Positions 23,133 to 33,354 of a stretch of DNA of 64,000 bases are shown piece by piece (the stretch's first letter is position 1; each line of letters begins with the position of its first letter). The notes below the pieces were generated by a model. The model was not told where the DNA came from. It saw only the letters and a list, made by a program, of their open reading frames with translations, and ran no database searches. This DNA is from Sclerotiophoma versabilis (Eukaryota > Ascomycota > Dothideomycetes > Pleosporales > Didymellaceae), in assembly GCA_012274445.1 (NCBI GenBank), contig JAAROD010000049.1, forward strand, positions 1,302,001 through 1,366,000. Reading direction: 5' to 3'. A program made the position numbers and the translations under genes.

Positions 23133-23613
23133 TCAGAACTTCCTCATAACATCGTTCACTAGATCAGCGCCGAACGTCGCACCGGCACCATATACCGCTG
23201 CATTACCAAATTTATGCGCCAGCTTCCCTGCCCACTCGTGATGCTGTTCACAGTTAATAAATGCCACAATGCCACAATACTCCGGCGCACGACTAAGAGC
23301 GTCTCACCTTAGGATTCTGCGGATGCGCAGGGTTATTGGGATCCTGGGCTTGCTGCGCAATCAACGCCGGGTTGAACTGCTGATTGCCATTGGCATAGCG
23401 GGGGTCGATGTATTGAGCGGGCTGGCCGTCAGGTCGCTAGATAAACAATCAACTCATACATCTTCACCATTAGGTATATTGATAACCAACCGGTAGCTGT
23501 GCCTGGATTGACTGCATCTGTGGAGGAGCAATGACACCCTGCGATGCGAGGTACTGCAGCTCGTTTTGGATGGTGTTTAGAGACCGGGTGATGCCTGCTT
23601 GGTCGTAGCCCAT
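23133..23613 (-). CDS. small LSB1/PIN3-like protein lacking the SH3 domain
   Basis: Three exons, all phase 0: 23613-23491, 23436-23308 and 23243-23133, giving 120 residues. The N-terminus, MGYDQAGITRSLNTIQNELQ, matches the helical leader of the yeast Las17-binding proteins Lsb1 and Lsb2/Pin3 (RSLTNIRTELxFL). The C-terminus, KFGNAAVYGAGATFGADLVN, matches their last segment (KLGNAAIFGAGSAIGSDIVN). The SH3 domain that normally lies between them is missing and is replaced by about 45 Gln/Pro/Asn-rich residues. In yeast these proteins bind the actin regulator Las17 through SH3 and affect prion behaviour. Without SH3 that partner is unlikely, so the cellular role is open. No single open frame covers the protein because the exons are short. 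Confidence 0.72.
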
Positions 23614-24622
23614 GTTGAATAATTCGGAGCGTGGAACTTTGAGCCGGGGTGAGTATTAGGGATGTGAGACAAGCTTTGGCGATACTTGGCGATGAAGGCT
23701 GGAGGTTGTTGCAGTGGTGTCAACAGCGGGGATGCATGGGCTACGTCATTGATTGGAGGATACGCTAAGAATACGGGATCTAGAGACATTGGTCGGGAAC
23801 TTCGCGAATTTGGGCCTAGATTCGTAATCAGTGCAGGAACAGGAACAGCGCAGGTGGGAGATCTGTCCGAAGTACGGTCAGAGATCGACGGCAACGTGTG
23901 CGGAGATGAATCTGTTGTCTAAGATGTGCAGTCTAGAGTGGTGGTCTTCCCGGTCTGACAACCATCGGCGATGAATAGTCTTGACTACGTGCACAGTAAT
24001 CAACATTGAGTTGCTGGTCAAGACCATCGCCTGCGTGTGGTGTTGATGAAGGGTCGAGCCTTGGATGGCTGCGTTCGTAGGGCGGCCCCACTCCGCGCCC
24101 TTGCGCAGCTGAAAGCGGCTACGGTTCCTGATTGCGTTTCTCTCTACGCCCACCCAGCCTCATTATTCCATTGATCTCCCGTACAAAGAGCAGACTACAG
24201 ATACGCGAATTACTAAGTCATCAGTCTAGGGCACTGTTATACGCAAAGCACTCTCTGTTCCTTGTGTAAAGGAATGCCGATAATCACAATGAGAAACTCA
24301 CACCTTCAATCCTGGCTGGAGTCTCCATTCCTCAGATGGAAGAGGCTGGGTTCGTAACGTTTGAAATGTACCTTGATGAGGAGCTATTATTTCAGCGAGT
24401 GTAACCAGCCGAGTAACATCCAAGCTGCGTGCGGTAATGCAACCCAACCGTCTTGATTGTTTTGAGTCTTTGTTCTACACTTGACGTGCGCCAGTAGTAA
24501 GCATATGTGCAAAACCACGTGCAATGGCGTAGATTATAGCTCTTTGTCCGGTAATATTCCAGAAGAAAACTAGGGTAAGGTTGACTATAGTCTTTACCAG
24601 CACCGTTCGCGAATGTCAAGGA
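23614..24622. other. divergent intergenic region
   Basis: About 1 kb between the LSB1/PIN3-like gene (-) and the disordered-protein gene (+). I see no RNA gene or coding frame of note. Confidence 0.55.
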
Positions 24623-26698
24623 ATGAGCCCGCCGAAAAGCCCGTCTCCGGACAGGCAGAAAATGCTATATTCCTCACATCTACAGGGCATGGAGCCGCCA
24701 GTACAATCACTCAAGTCCTTCACTAGTGCTGCACCGCCGCTTACAGACCCTGACAAGTCTCTGCCACCAGTACCACCACCACTACAGAAGAACCCATCCT
24801 CGTCATCGCTAACCATAGTCCGAACTCGAAGTACTGGACTGTCTTTGTGGGAATCTCCATCCAATTGGGATAACAACGACAGCTGCCACGCTCAGTCGAC
24901 GCCTCCTCTTGTTCTTCGGCATTATTCTCCACTCATACCGGAGCCACCAGAGGATATTGCAGCCATGCAGGCGAATCCCGTTCTCTGGCAGCAGGGCCAC
25001 GGCCCTTTCCAGCAAACGCCGTTGGATCCTATCCGCGAGCGTGCTGTAATGACCCCTGAGGTCCCACCTCGCAACCCGTCCAGACTATCCCTCTCATTGT
25101 CAAACCCAGCCACGGCCAGAAAGAGCTCAAAAGATACTCTGCCATCAATCAAATCAAGATACTCAATTGGCACACACGACGGTGAGATCTTGGAAGAATC
25201 CACTGAGTCTGCTTTTGGCGAGCATTTCAGTCCAGACTTTCCATCCCCTCTGGACCTTGTCTCTGCTCTATCAGATACTACTGTGAACGAGCAAGCATTC
25301 AATTCGCTAGGTGTGGGATCTCCCCGTGATCAAGGAATCATATGGGGTGGTCAGCATCAGCGATCGGACTCTGTACAGCTCGATGATAATTCTCACCTGG
25401 ATTTACAGGGCAATAAGCTCACAATGTTCAGGAAAAGGAGCATCTTACCAAATGAAGGTCCTACCATTCCGGAAGATCTAGATGTTAGCGACAAGGTGCA
25501 AGCTTTGAGTTTTGCCCAGGACTACCACACCGTACTTGCAGACAGGTCCTTTGATAATCGTGATCAGTCTGTGCAAAAATCATCACCTGGAACACCGCCC
25601 AAAGATCGAGATCTTACTCCTCAGCCATTAGCATGGAAGAAAGAAGCGAGTTGCTCACCGCCAGCGGAGGTCTCTCAGCGCCCTCAGCTGCCACCTACTT
25701 CCTCATCCGGACGGTACAAGACCCTCAGAAAGATGGGTTCTTGGGTTCACTATCGCCGGAGGAAAGACTCGCAGACTAGAGTCAACCGAAGATCTGTCAG
25801 CGACCCAGAGTCAATCCCGCAGAGTCAACTTCCTAAACACGAGGTGGATCAGCACCTGAAGAGCGATGCACACTTCGCAGATGTTGTTCAGCATGGCAAG
25901 GATCTTGTGTCTCGCAAGATACTACGTAGAGATTCCCCAAAGAAGCCTGTAGTCATCTCGCATCCACTGCTTCATCGTTCTCCTTCAGAACATGCGAACC
26001 CTTCGGTATCTGCCGCTCCATTTGAGCTAGCAACGCCCGTGTTCCGCCTGCCAGGAGGCCTCGCAGTGGTACGACATTCGCCGCTCTCCACCCCACGACC
26101 ACAGACTGCCAGCGACCCACCGTGCTCGCCCCTCTCCGACTTATCATGGCCGGACTTCACAGTCCCACCACCGTTCCATCATAATCTCTCACGCCGTGGT
26201 TCATGGCAGAGCACAGCGTCACAACCACAGGCTACATCTGCAAACCCCTTCAGACGCAAGTTCTCCTCGCCTCTAGGCTCGCCTTCATTTCTACGTTCCT
26301 TCTCGCACTCAACATCGTCGCTTTCCACACCAGTACGAAACGAAGAACCATCACTGTACGATCCCCCGCAAACACGCCGTCGATCGCACAACATCGGCTC
26401 GCCGCTCATAGCACCACCCTCCTCGCACGACGTTCAACATCACACCGAATATACCGCCGAGGGCGTGGCGCACAAACTGAATCTCTTCGAGAAGGCAAGG
26501 TACGCTCACGACTCATGGAAAAAACACCAAAAAGAGGCCAAGAACGAGAAGCTCAAGCAGAGTATAAGGCTAGTAGGGCCAGCTGACGCGAGGGATATTG
26601 CCGGATATATCAAGTGCGCTATTGACGGGAGAGTGAGTGGAGATAGCGGGATTGGCGACGGACAGCTACCCAGCCGTGTGGGCAAAGAAGTGAGCTAG
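24623..26698 (+). CDS. disordered protein of unknown function, 691 residues
   Basis: Single exon. The first in-frame ATG is at 24623 (MSPPKSPSPDRQ); upstream codons in the frame lack an ATG. Most of the protein is Ser/Pro-rich and predicted to be disordered, with many S-P and R-x-x-S sites that suit proline-directed or basophilic kinases (for example RSPSEH, RRGSWQST, RRRSHNIGSP). The only ordered-looking part is the C-terminus, about residues 620-680: a helical, Lys-rich segment (KLNLFEKARYAHDSWKKHQK) followed by LVGPADARDIAGYI. That end looks like the conserved core and may be the functional module. There is no signal peptide or membrane helix. I cannot assign a family. A cytoplasmic or nuclear phosphoprotein is an inference. 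Confidence 0.8.
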   Translation: MSPPKSPSPDRQKMLYSSHLQGMEPPVQSLKSFTSAAPPLTDPDKSLPPVPPPLQKNPSSSSLTIVRTRSTGLSLWESPSNWDNNDSCHAQSTPPLVLRHYSPLIPEPPEDIAAMQANPVLWQQGHGPFQQTPLDPIRERAVMTPEVPPRNPSRLSLSLSNPATARKSSKDTLPSIKSRYSIGTHDGEILEESTESAFGEHFSPDFPSPLDLVSALSDTTVNEQAFNSLGVGSPRDQGIIWGGQHQRSDSVQLDDNSHLDLQGNKLTMFRKRSILPNEGPTIPEDLDVSDKVQALSFAQDYHTVLADRSFDNRDQSVQKSSPGTPPKDRDLTPQPLAWKKEASCSPPAEVSQRPQLPPTSSSGRYKTLRKMGSWVHYRRRKDSQTRVNRRSVSDPESIPQSQLPKHEVDQHLKSDAHFADVVQHGKDLVSRKILRRDSPKKPVVISHPLLHRSPSEHANPSVSAAPFELATPVFRLPGGLAVVRHSPLSTPRPQTASDPPCSPLSDLSWPDFTVPPPFHHNLSRRGSWQSTASQPQATSANPFRRKFSSPLGSPSFLRSFSHSTSSLSTPVRNEEPSLYDPPQTRRRSHNIGSPLIAPPSSHDVQHHTEYTAEGVAHKLNLFEKARYAHDSWKKHQKEAKNEKLKQSIRLVGPADARDIAGYIKCAIDGRVSGDSGIGDGQLPSRVGKEVS

Positions 26699-27335
26699 GT
26701 GTGTATCTGTATTGACCTGGAGAGCTGCGTGGATGGTGCCTTGTAGACTAGTAATCGATTGTGCGTACGCTTTCGGGATCGTTGCATTCTCGTCAGCTGT
26801 TGAGATACACGTCGTGTGTTTTGGAAGACTACGTGGATACTGGATACGCATCAAGCGTGAGGGAATTGAGGCTGCGCTGTGTGTACGCGGAAGTGTATTC
26901 AGGGCCCTGTTGGACAGGGCTAGTGCTCTACCACGCAACGCATAACTCTTGCATAGCGCTCCACGGTGAAGCCCGCAGATCTCAAGTCTTGACCGCCAGG
27001 TTGCAGAAGAGTTCAGCCGCACGAGTAATGCCCCTGATCGGTATTGGGGGCCAAAACAGTGGCGGTCCCTAAGGACCAATACAGCTAGTATCAGGAGGGT
27101 TGGATAAGCCTATTGGATGCATGTCTGTTTAATGAATGACCACCATGCACAGATCCAGCACATGCTTACAGGGTCTGAGATAGGATAGTCTTTTTGTGTC
27201 AGCGCATGTCGGCGCGACAGAGATCAACATTGTGACATCTTGCTGTCTTGTGTTTACTTGCTTCAAACACAACTCGTACGCACCGCACTCATACACACCA
27301 AACTCATACGCACCACACTCATACGCGTGCCCAAC
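26699..27335. other. intergenic with short tandem repeat
   Basis: About 640 bases between two plus-strand genes. Its right end carries a 15-nt tandem repeat (27271-27330) that abuts the next start codon. Confidence 0.55.
27271..27330 (+). repeat. four tandem 15-nt units upstream of a start codon
   Basis: Units of the form (A/C)ACTC(A/G)TACGCACC(A/G) begin at 27271, 27286, 27301 and 27316. They lie 5-65 bases before the ATG at 27336, in what should be the 5' UTR. Confidence 0.85.
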
Positions 27336-28400
27336 ATGTCACCAAACCACCTGCTCGCCCGCCAGACACCACAACCCCTCGCGGCCACAGTCACCCAGCC
27401 CACTACTACACTCGCCCTCTCGACGACATTCACGCCCCCTGCATCATGCGCGCTCCCCTCGCAGATCAGCATCCTGCCCCCACCAGGCTATTTGATTTGG
27501 TGGAATGAGCCAGTGCCATACACAAGCATGACCATCAGTTCCTGCTATCCCAGCGAGTTCTTGCGGTCCTACACCTCAGTCGCGCCGACAACAGCGCTCG
27601 CACTCGGGTCCTCGATAGTGCCAGCGATGAGTCCGCTCGTGTGCCCTGATAACTTCTGCACGCAGTATACCGGGCAGAACAACTACATCGCGTGCTGTCC
27701 GTCTGGGTACAAGTTTGCAACAACAGGGACCCCGCTTCTCAGTACCCGGCCTGCGTACGGCGGGCTGTGCTATTCGGATATACCGCTCAGTCAGGAGCTG
27801 ACGGCTGTGGTGTACGATTCTACTGGCGCGGCGCACCAGGAGGCTTGGGCGCCGAGTACGACTGGGGCCCAGGCGTGGGCGCATCCGATCGACGGGTGGG
27901 CGGTGAGTAAGCCCGTGGTTGGCTGTGCGGCCAAACGCTCGGCGACATCTGGGTCTAGCAAGTCATCGAAGGCCTCGTCGAAAGCTGGGGGTTCCTCTGC
28001 CCAGCCGTTGTCAAGTAGCGTTTCCTCTAAAAAGCACAAGGGAAAGAAAACGAGTGGTAGTGTGATCGCAGGCGCTGTGCTAGGAGCGCTTACTGCGCTT
28101 GCTGCACTTCTGGGGCTGATCCTGCAGCTGTTGCGTCGCAAGAAGCGTGCGAAGCAGAATTTTGATGCTGATGGACAAAAGGAGCAGAGCGATGGTGGCA
28201 ACCTGCATCAGGTTGAGGGCGCGCAGATCCACCAGAAAGACGGGGACGATGCTCGTGTGGAGGTGAATGCTGCGGCTGCGACGGCCGAGCTGGACTCAGG
28301 TAAACGGGTAGACGCTCATGAGACGGGGGCGGGTGTAGAGCGCGTGTCCGAGCTGCCAGTTGAGAATGACGGACGAGTGGACCGGAAGCAGGATCCGTAA
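27336..28400 (+). CDS. single-pass membrane protein with cysteine-containing ectodomain
   Basis: Single exon of 354 residues. The ATG at 27336 opens MSPNHLLARQTPQPL; the frame runs on upstream but without an ATG. Residues 1-190 form the probable outer domain with cysteines (SSCYPSEF, LVCPDNFC, IACCPSGY, GGLCYSD). A Ser/Lys-rich stalk follows (about 205-240). One hydrophobic helix, VIAGAVLGALTALAALLGLILQL (near 246-268), is followed at once by RRKKR, a stop-transfer signal that places the C-terminus inside the cell. The inner tail is charged. There is no classical N-terminal signal peptide, so the topology may be type III. This layout (Cys-rich outside, Ser stalk, one helix) is frequent in Pezizomycotina wall-associated or sensor proteins. 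I know no named family for it. Confidence 0.75.
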   Translation: MSPNHLLARQTPQPLAATVTQPTTTLALSTTFTPPASCALPSQISILPPPGYLIWWNEPVPYTSMTISSCYPSEFLRSYTSVAPTTALALGSSIVPAMSPLVCPDNFCTQYTGQNNYIACCPSGYKFATTGTPLLSTRPAYGGLCYSDIPLSQELTAVVYDSTGAAHQEAWAPSTTGAQAWAHPIDGWAVSKPVVGCAAKRSATSGSSKSSKASSKAGGSSAQPLSSSVSSKKHKGKKTSGSVIAGAVLGALTALAALLGLILQLLRRKKRAKQNFDADGQKEQSDGGNLHQVEGAQIHQKDGDDARVEVNAAAATAELDSGKRVDAHETGAGVERVSELPVENDGRVDRKQDP

Positions 28401-28541
28401 TATCAAAGGTATGAGAAAGTTCATTGAGATTGTCTAGTTGTCGAAATGGTAAAGGTGGGTATCATCGCCTGTGAAATCGTACATGAGCCTTAAGGTTGGC
28501 AAAAGGACGGGCCGAATGGTAGAAAAGGAAAACCTCGGGCA

Positions 28542-29684
28542 TCATCTCAGTGGTTTCCTGCCATACACAACGGTGCCGGGTAGGTACGCATGCGTCCTGT
28601 AGCTCTTCAGCTCTTTCCTCATCTGCGCAAGATGAACCTGCGCCCTTGAGAGACTCCAGCCGCCAACCTGAGTCAGCAGCCGCAACATGAACCCCTCGAT
28701 CCCATCGTGCAACCTCAACTGATTCCACCTCCCGATGTTCTTCATGTTCTTGTCTGTAGGCCATCCATTCATGGGCCATTTGTACCCCACCTCAACAACG
28801 TCCACGAAACCAGCTCTTTCCATTCTCTCCTTGGCCTCTTCCCAGATTGTGAAGCTCTTACCAAATCTGTCGCCCATGTCGATCACCGTCTTGCCCCATG
28901 TATGGTAGAAGTGATCGGGCCCCATTGAGCCATCGTCTGCAACCGGTTGCACAGAGTGCTCGACAATCTCAACCCAGCCGCCAGGTTTTGTATGCTTATA
29001 CGCTTCCTGGAAGAAGAAGTCCCAATCAGGTATGCAGCCAAACAGTTCGCGGATGTGTATGAAGTCGAAGTAGTCCTCTGGATATGTCCAGTCCAGGGTT
29101 ACGTCGTCAATCTCGAAATGGCAGTTCGGTGGCACCCACTCGGGCTGAATGGGCGAGAGGTCGGTGCCGGTGACAGAGGCAGCGGAGTATTGATCGGCCA
29201 TGTCGATGGCCCATATGCCTGTGCCTGTGCCGACATCGAGAATCTGGAGCGGGTTTCGTATGGGTGCTAGATGCAGCTTCTGATTCAGGGTGAGAAGGTA
29301 CATGTGGTGTGCGAAGTCGAGGATCTCTTTCGCGGGCTCGTCGTTGGGTCCCCAGTATGCGCCATCCCGATATGCGTGGTACTGCCGCCCGTTCTCTATC
29401 CGGTGGTTGAGGATGCTGGAGGCGAGGGAGTCGGTCTCGCCGCCCACAAGACTGCCGCTGTCGAAGCCTGAATCAGAGGCAAAGTCGTAGACCTGCTCTT
29501 CTTCTTCTGCTGGTGTTTCGTCGACATGCTGGCCGAGCTGTGGTGAGTCGATGGGCGCGTGCGGGTCCAGACCGCTGTCCGGGCCGCCAAGGCGCTGTCC
29601 CACGCTGCTCGTCGTAGCCATAGCAGGTTCGGAGACGTAGTTCCGGCGGAGTGGTCGCGGTGGAGTGAATGCTCGTGGTCCCAA
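28542..29684 (-). CDS. LaeA-like SAM-dependent methyltransferase
   Basis: Single exon of 380 residues. The N-terminal 85 residues are acidic and low in complexity (with EEEEQ and DSGFDSGS). The class I methyltransferase fold starts near residue 90. Motif I is ILDVGTGTGIWAID (148-161), followed by VTGTDLSPIQPEWVPPN (motif II and the loop typical of LaeA-like enzymes), FEIDDV, DFIHIRELFG and KPGGWVEIVE (motif III). LaeA-like enzymes regulate or tailor secondary metabolism in filamentous fungi; many paralogues modify small molecules. The conserved set of motifs implies an active enzyme, but the substrate cannot be read. A second ATG at 29621 is an alternative start. It is divergent from the FAD monooxygenase, with 518 bases between them. 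Confidence 0.9.
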   Translation of the reverse strand: MGPRAFTPPRPLRRNYVSEPAMATTSSVGQRLGGPDSGLDPHAPIDSPQLGQHVDETPAEEEEQVYDFASDSGFDSGSLVGGETDSLASSILNHRIENGRQYHAYRDGAYWGPNDEPAKEILDFAHHMYLLTLNQKLHLAPIRNPLQILDVGTGTGIWAIDMADQYSAASVTGTDLSPIQPEWVPPNCHFEIDDVTLDWTYPEDYFDFIHIRELFGCIPDWDFFFQEAYKHTKPGGWVEIVEHSVQPVADDGSMGPDHFYHTWGKTVIDMGDRFGKSFTIWEEAKERMERAGFVDVVEVGYKWPMNGWPTDKNMKNIGRWNQLRLHDGIEGFMLRLLTQVGGWSLSRAQVHLAQMRKELKSYRTHAYLPGTVVYGRKPLR

Positions 29685-30202
29685 GCCGCACGAGGGAGGG
29701 CAATCACATTATGGCCACCGGATTAGCCGGGCGTGTCTCCGTCGATATTTGTGGCTGTCATCCGCGGGAGCTTCCTGCTATATGGGACCGCGCGAGCCGG
29801 CTGGTGGGCTGCTGCTGGCCGCGCCGCACGTCGAGTATGTCGCCCGTCCATGGGGGAGCTAGGCAAAGGGTCTCCGCTTTACCATGTGCCGGCAGCCAGT
29901 CGCGGAGGCGCAGCACTGTCGCCATCTCGCTACGAGACGGCCGGCGCGAGCTTGCTGCGAGATGGCGCACTCGCCGGTGCTTCAGAAACACAGTGGACGA
30001 CGTGCTGTTGATTTTAGCCACGCGGGAGACGCCCCGAAAGAAGGGCCGGCTTGACGGTTTGCTGGGATGGTGGGCCGCCATGCCTGCGATAGGTGACATC
30101 GCCAGAAGACCGCAAAGCTTCTGTCAACGACACTGGAGGCCCATTTAGACGTTCAACCCGTCGCGCATCTCCGTGCAAGACTGCCGCCACTCCAAAGTTG
30201 CA
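29685..30202. promoter_or_regulatory. shared divergent promoter of methyltransferase and monooxygenase
   Basis: 518 bases between two divergently read genes. It contains the inverted triplets CGG-ATTAG-CCG at 29719-29729, the type of site bound by dimeric Zn(II)2Cys6 regulators, and such a regulator is encoded 1.6 kb beyond the far end of the monooxygenase start region. I see no coding frame of note. Function as an operator is inferred. Confidence 0.5.
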
Positions 30203-31615
30203 ATGGCAGAAGGAGCGCCAATGGGTAGCGCCTCACGCCAGCTGCCTGTGCTGATCATTGGGTCCGGTGCGTGCACCAAAGCTTGTTGATCATGCTGTGC
30301 AACTAGAACTGACTTGACCTGCAGGCAGTACAGGACTTGCTCTGGCGCAGGGTCTTCGAAAGGTAAGTAAGACGAGTCGTTGTAGCCAGGCCGGTTGTGC
30401 CATCTCACAATGCAGCATTGCGTCATACCCGTTTGCTGATCGAACGGCGGTGGCTTTGGATTAAGCTGACAGCACTAGGCTGGCATACTATGCACCGTCT
30501 TCGAGAAGAATGTCTATCACCATGGAGAGAGAGACTGGAATATGGGTCTGCATTGGGGCGCTCCAGTCCTCAAAACCCTCGTGCCAGATGGCCAGTTCGA
30601 TGAGAAGGTCCAAAGCCTCCAGGTCGACCCTCACGTGCCTACAAAAGAGCTGGACGACTTGATATGGCTGAAAGGCGACACCGGCGAGAGGCTAGCAACC
30701 ATCACGTTTGGTCCCTTTTACCGCCTGCGAAGAAGCAAGTTGCGAGATCTGCTTTCCCAGGATCTCGACATCCAGTACAACAAGCACCTCCAAAACATTA
30801 CCTACTCTGAAGATGGGCAGTCTGTCACTGCCTACTTCGCAGACGGCAGCTCTACCACAGGATCGTTACTGGTTGGCGCCGATGGCGCTCGATCGACCAC
30901 GCGAAGCCTGCTGTTAGGCACAGAACTAGGCGCCATACACCACATTCCCTACTGCGCAACCTTCATTCAGCAGCGCTTCACCTCCGAACAAGCCCTCTAC
31001 TTACGCTCCTTCCACCCGCTCTTCCTCGCCTCCGCACACCCAAACAACACTTTCGCGTTCTTCGGCATGCATGACGCACCCAACCCCGACGATCCATCAA
31101 GCTGGACATTCTTCTTCTACGTGTCCTGGCGCTCGAGCCTGGAGGAGCAGGAAGCAACCAAGCACTGGACAGACGCGCAGCGCGTCAGGCAGCAAAAAGA
31201 GCTAGCGAAGCATTTCTGCGATCCGTGGAAGAGCGCACTGGAATGGACGCCCGATGATGCATCAGCATGGTACTTGGGATTGACCGACTGGGATCCAGGC
31301 GCAGAAGGGCATCGCTGGGACAACCATGGCGGGTTGGTTACGCTGGTTGGTGACGCGTGTCATCCCATGACGTACCAGAGAGGGCAAGGGCTCAATCATA
31401 GTGTGACTGATGCCGGGAAGTTGAGAGATGCGCTGGTGAAGATGCAGGAAGGTGGATCGCAGAAGGAACTTGTTGATGCTTTTGAGGAGGAGATGATCAA
31501 ACGAGGTGGGACAGAGGTCAAGGATGGGACGGCGAATACGGGGATGTTGCATGACTGGGAGCGCATCAAGGAGTCACCGCTGTTCAAGAAAGGAATGAGG
31601 AAGACGGATGCTTGA
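30203..31615 (+). CDS. FAD-dependent monooxygenase (aromatic hydroxylase type)
   Basis: Three exons: 30203-30266, 30325-30362 and 30479-31615, giving 412 residues. The Rossmann motif VLIIGSGSTGLALAQGL (G20, G22, G25) is assembled from exons 1 and 2, so a plain open frame misses the N-terminus. The DG motif is LLVGADGARSTTR (D169-G170 region), contacting FAD and NADPH. The GD motif is LVGDACHPMTYQRGQGLN (G325-D326), which binds the FAD ribose. These three motifs define group A flavoprotein monooxygenases, which insert one oxygen atom into aromatic or polyketide substrates using NAD(P)H. There is no signal peptide or C-terminal helix, so it is probably cytosolic. It shares a promoter with the LaeA-like methyltransferase and converges on a Zn(II)2Cys6 regulator, suggesting a shared tailoring role. 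Confidence 0.9.
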
Positions 31616-31838
31616 GAAGTAAATTTCAACACCGACGATATGAAACGCTCTTCGTTCGTACAGCTGTGATGCTGTACAACGTGGTGGGAAGGGAGCTCCA
31701 TACGTTGCAGAGTTGATGAAGTGAAATCAACAACGGGGTCAATCCCGTTTTCCTTGATCCCACGCAAATTCTTATAAGTCTCATCTATCATGCTGGGCTT
31801 AACTCCGGCAAAACGAACAGCATGTGCAACAGTACCGA

Positions 31839-33354
31839 TCATCGTGCCCACAACTCACCAAGATCATCCACGAAAGACTGGGCTACCGTAAACCCTCTTT
31901 GCGTAATCATCTGCAGCAAGCGCATGATCTCAGACCGAGTTGAAACATCTCTAGCCCGTGCGCCTGCAACTCTCAGCGGGAAGAACAATAGCACTCCTGC
32001 GCAGCCTTGGTCCAGAAGTTCATGGCTAATCGCCAAAATCAGCCCAACATGTTCGTCTACCACGGCGCGGTCCAAGACTGGAGAGATTGGTGCTGACGAT
32101 GTTGTAAAGGGCACGTGATATGAAAATATACCGTCGAGGTAGATGGAGATCGTGTGATAGTACGCCAACGCAATACTGATCTCTGAGTCTAGCGTATATC
32201 CGTTGGTGTTGAAGGATGTCCAAGAGGAGAGGTTCGCGTGCCAGTGGACAAGGCTAGATTGCAGAACGAGACCCTCTTGGGCTAACGATGTCGCAGCATG
32301 GTCCTGCTCTTGTTGAGGCATGTTTTGAGCGTTGGTAACGAATTGGAGAGTTCGTATACCCAAGTCGACAAAATGTGGTAGAATGTCGAATAAAGCCTCC
32401 TTGGGTGTCCAAGCATCTGGGTTTAGGATCCAGTACGTCTGGACTGCGGTACTCCACTGCGGTGTAGCGAGGAAAGTAGGCTCAGTATAGATCAGCGCAC
32501 GTGAAATCTCAAAGATCCGCGCACTGAAAAAGAACACTTGGCGGTGTTCGTTCTCCTTATCCAGAAGATTCAAAATGCTAGGACCTTGCAAGCATAAAAT
32601 AGTGCTTGTGCCGTGCAGGAAGTGGGCCAGCCAATTTGTGCCGGTGCGGTCACGCATCAGCTATACGGAGTTAGTAACAGCGATTTCTATCTCCCAAAGT
32701 CTGATTTGATCGTGCCGCTACTTACCTCAAATAAGCCGAGTAGCAGGGTTGTCCATGACGCCGAGGGGTCGTACGCGAATGAGCTTGATGAGATCTTATC
32801 TTGTACGCAGCGAACGGAACGGTAATACGATTGCAATGCGGCAGACTCATCGCTTCTGATAGAGGGTAGCTGGCCCTGCTGGCTGATGTGAAGAGCGGCT
32901 ATGGCGTTGACTACATCGTGTAGCTCAGGAGAAGAGCGAACGAGAGAGGAGAGCGAAGTCTCGAACCGTATGGTTATACCTGTGAACGTATTTTGGCGTA
33001 AAAACGTTGTGAAAAAGTATGTTAGGTAGCTGTCGCTTCTCGTACAAAGGACCCGTGGGATCAAAGAGAGTGTTGCATCCTTTTGAGAGGACGAATCTGT
33101 GTTGGTAAATGTTGCTCGCGTTACGTGGACGAAGATCGGTGCGGTGGTTTTCCGTTTTGTCGTTGCACAGCATGTACGGTTCGTTTTGCTACAATTCAGA
33201 CATGGGAAGCCACCAACACACTGGTAGAGTCTGTCAGTATACAGAAACGGAAACAAGAGCGCATGGGTCCTACCTTGATTCGGCGCTCAACGCAGCGGTC
33301 GCATCGCTTCCTTCTTGCCTTACGTCCATCGTAAGGTCCACTAGGTTGTGGCAT
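31839..33354 (-). CDS. Zn(II)2Cys6 transcription factor
   Basis: Three exons, all phase 0: 33354-33274, 33220-32726 and 32660-31839, giving 465 residues. The zinc cluster is created by splicing: exon 1 ends CDRCVERRIK and exon 2 begins CVGGFPCLNCSKTNRTC, making C-x2-C-x6-C-x5-C-x2-C-x6-C, with basic residues before it. The rest is helical and matches the fungal-specific regulatory domain of the DUF3468/Fungal_trans_2 type (for example SYLTYFFTTFLRQNTFTGIT and HDVVNAIAALH). Such proteins bind CGG triplets as dimers and often control an adjacent cluster. Position next to the monooxygenase (224 bases between the convergent stops) makes it a candidate regulator of the methyltransferase/monooxygenase pair. 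That link is inferred. Confidence 0.9.
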
